A stretch of 33,993 nucleotides of DNA from Eubacteriales Family XIII. Incertae Sedis bacterium (GTDB lineage Bacteria; Bacillota; Clostridia; Peptostreptococcales; Anaerovoracaceae): contig JAISED010000067.1 in NCBI GenBank assembly GCA_031264295.1, positions 1 through 33,993 on the forward strand, in the 5' to 3' direction. The notes under the pieces were generated by a model. That model was not told the origin of the DNA. It saw nothing but the letters and a program-made list of their open reading frames with translations, and searched no databases. Each line of letters begins with the position of its first letter. The first letter of the stretch is position 1. This document shows positions 33,812-33,993 of this stretch, piece after piece. The position numbers were made by a program, and so were the translations under genes.

Positions 33812-33993
33812 AGAATGCTTTAGGCAAGTTCGGCAAATCCCCGCCACGCCTCCGAACAACATAACGAGGGTTCCCTTAACTCTAGTTCCCTGTAGCAATT
33901 TCTAACCACATATTCAAGTTGGTTTTTAAATTTTAAGGGAAACAAGTATTTTTAGGCATCCGTAGATATTTCACTTGCATTTACAAGGCATTC

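Overview
The window looks like chromosome from an uncultured anaerobic Bacillota (Clostridia-type) bacterium. The reasons are an oxygen-sensitive class III ribonucleotide reductase with its radical-SAM activase, a DapL-type lysine pathway under an L-box (lysine) riboswitch, strong AGGAGG-like ribosome binding sites, TTG and GTG starts, near-consensus sigma-A promoters, and secreted GH43 enzymes with bacterial Ig-like modules. Assignment below phylum is inference. Stop codons are standard (gltB, dapL and others end in TGA), so UGA is not reassigned here.

Layout. 1-6485: a terminator hairpin, then gltB-gltD (NADPH glutamate synthase) from a clear promoter. 6573-7799: a PocR/AraC regulator on the minus strand, followed by an AT-rich gap with a perfect bidirectional terminator. 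8342-9601: a HipA-family kinase without a HipB partner. 9701-12525: nrdD-nrdG, overlapping, behind a promoter with a long leader. 12933-13484: a TetR regulator, divergent from a secreted GH43 enzyme (13732-15720). 15794-19020: a shared terminator, a truncated AAA/DUF4143 gene, an AT-rich gap, a C39-like secreted peptidase whose signal peptide is interrupted by TGA, and an overlapping lipoprotein gene. 19139-22783: a 1214-residue protein with two complete Ig-GH43-beta-sandwich units, convergent with the lipoprotein gene. 22816-27585: a large helical-type protein and a SWIM zinc-finger protein. 27650-30216: dapF-dapL followed by two small DUF3791-like genes. 30332-33811: promoter, lysine riboswitch, terminator and dapA-dapB-lysA.

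The two lysine clusters are divergent and complementary. DapA and DapB make tetrahydrodipicolinate, DapL aminates it directly to LL-DAP, DapF epimerises it to meso-DAP, and LysA decarboxylates that to lysine. Only the dapA-dapB-lysA side carries the riboswitch, which leaves meso-DAP supply for the cell wall partly independent of lysine control. GltBD provides the glutamate that DapL uses as amino donor.

The accessory middle (about 12.5-19.2 kb) is rearranged. A short palindromic repeat (core GGGGACTTCTAAAAA) occurs at four sites, once as a complete 86-bp MITE-like unit. A stray antisense piece of GH43 coding sequence lies beside the first GH43 gene. The long GH43 gene carries a Gly/Val/Asp repeat expansion inside one Ig domain, and its 3' end is repeated past its own stop codon. 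The best candidates for a poorly described system are the SWIM/helical-repeat pair without its usual MoxR and VWA partners, the C39 peptidase-lipoprotein pair, and the small gene pair translationally coupled to dapL.
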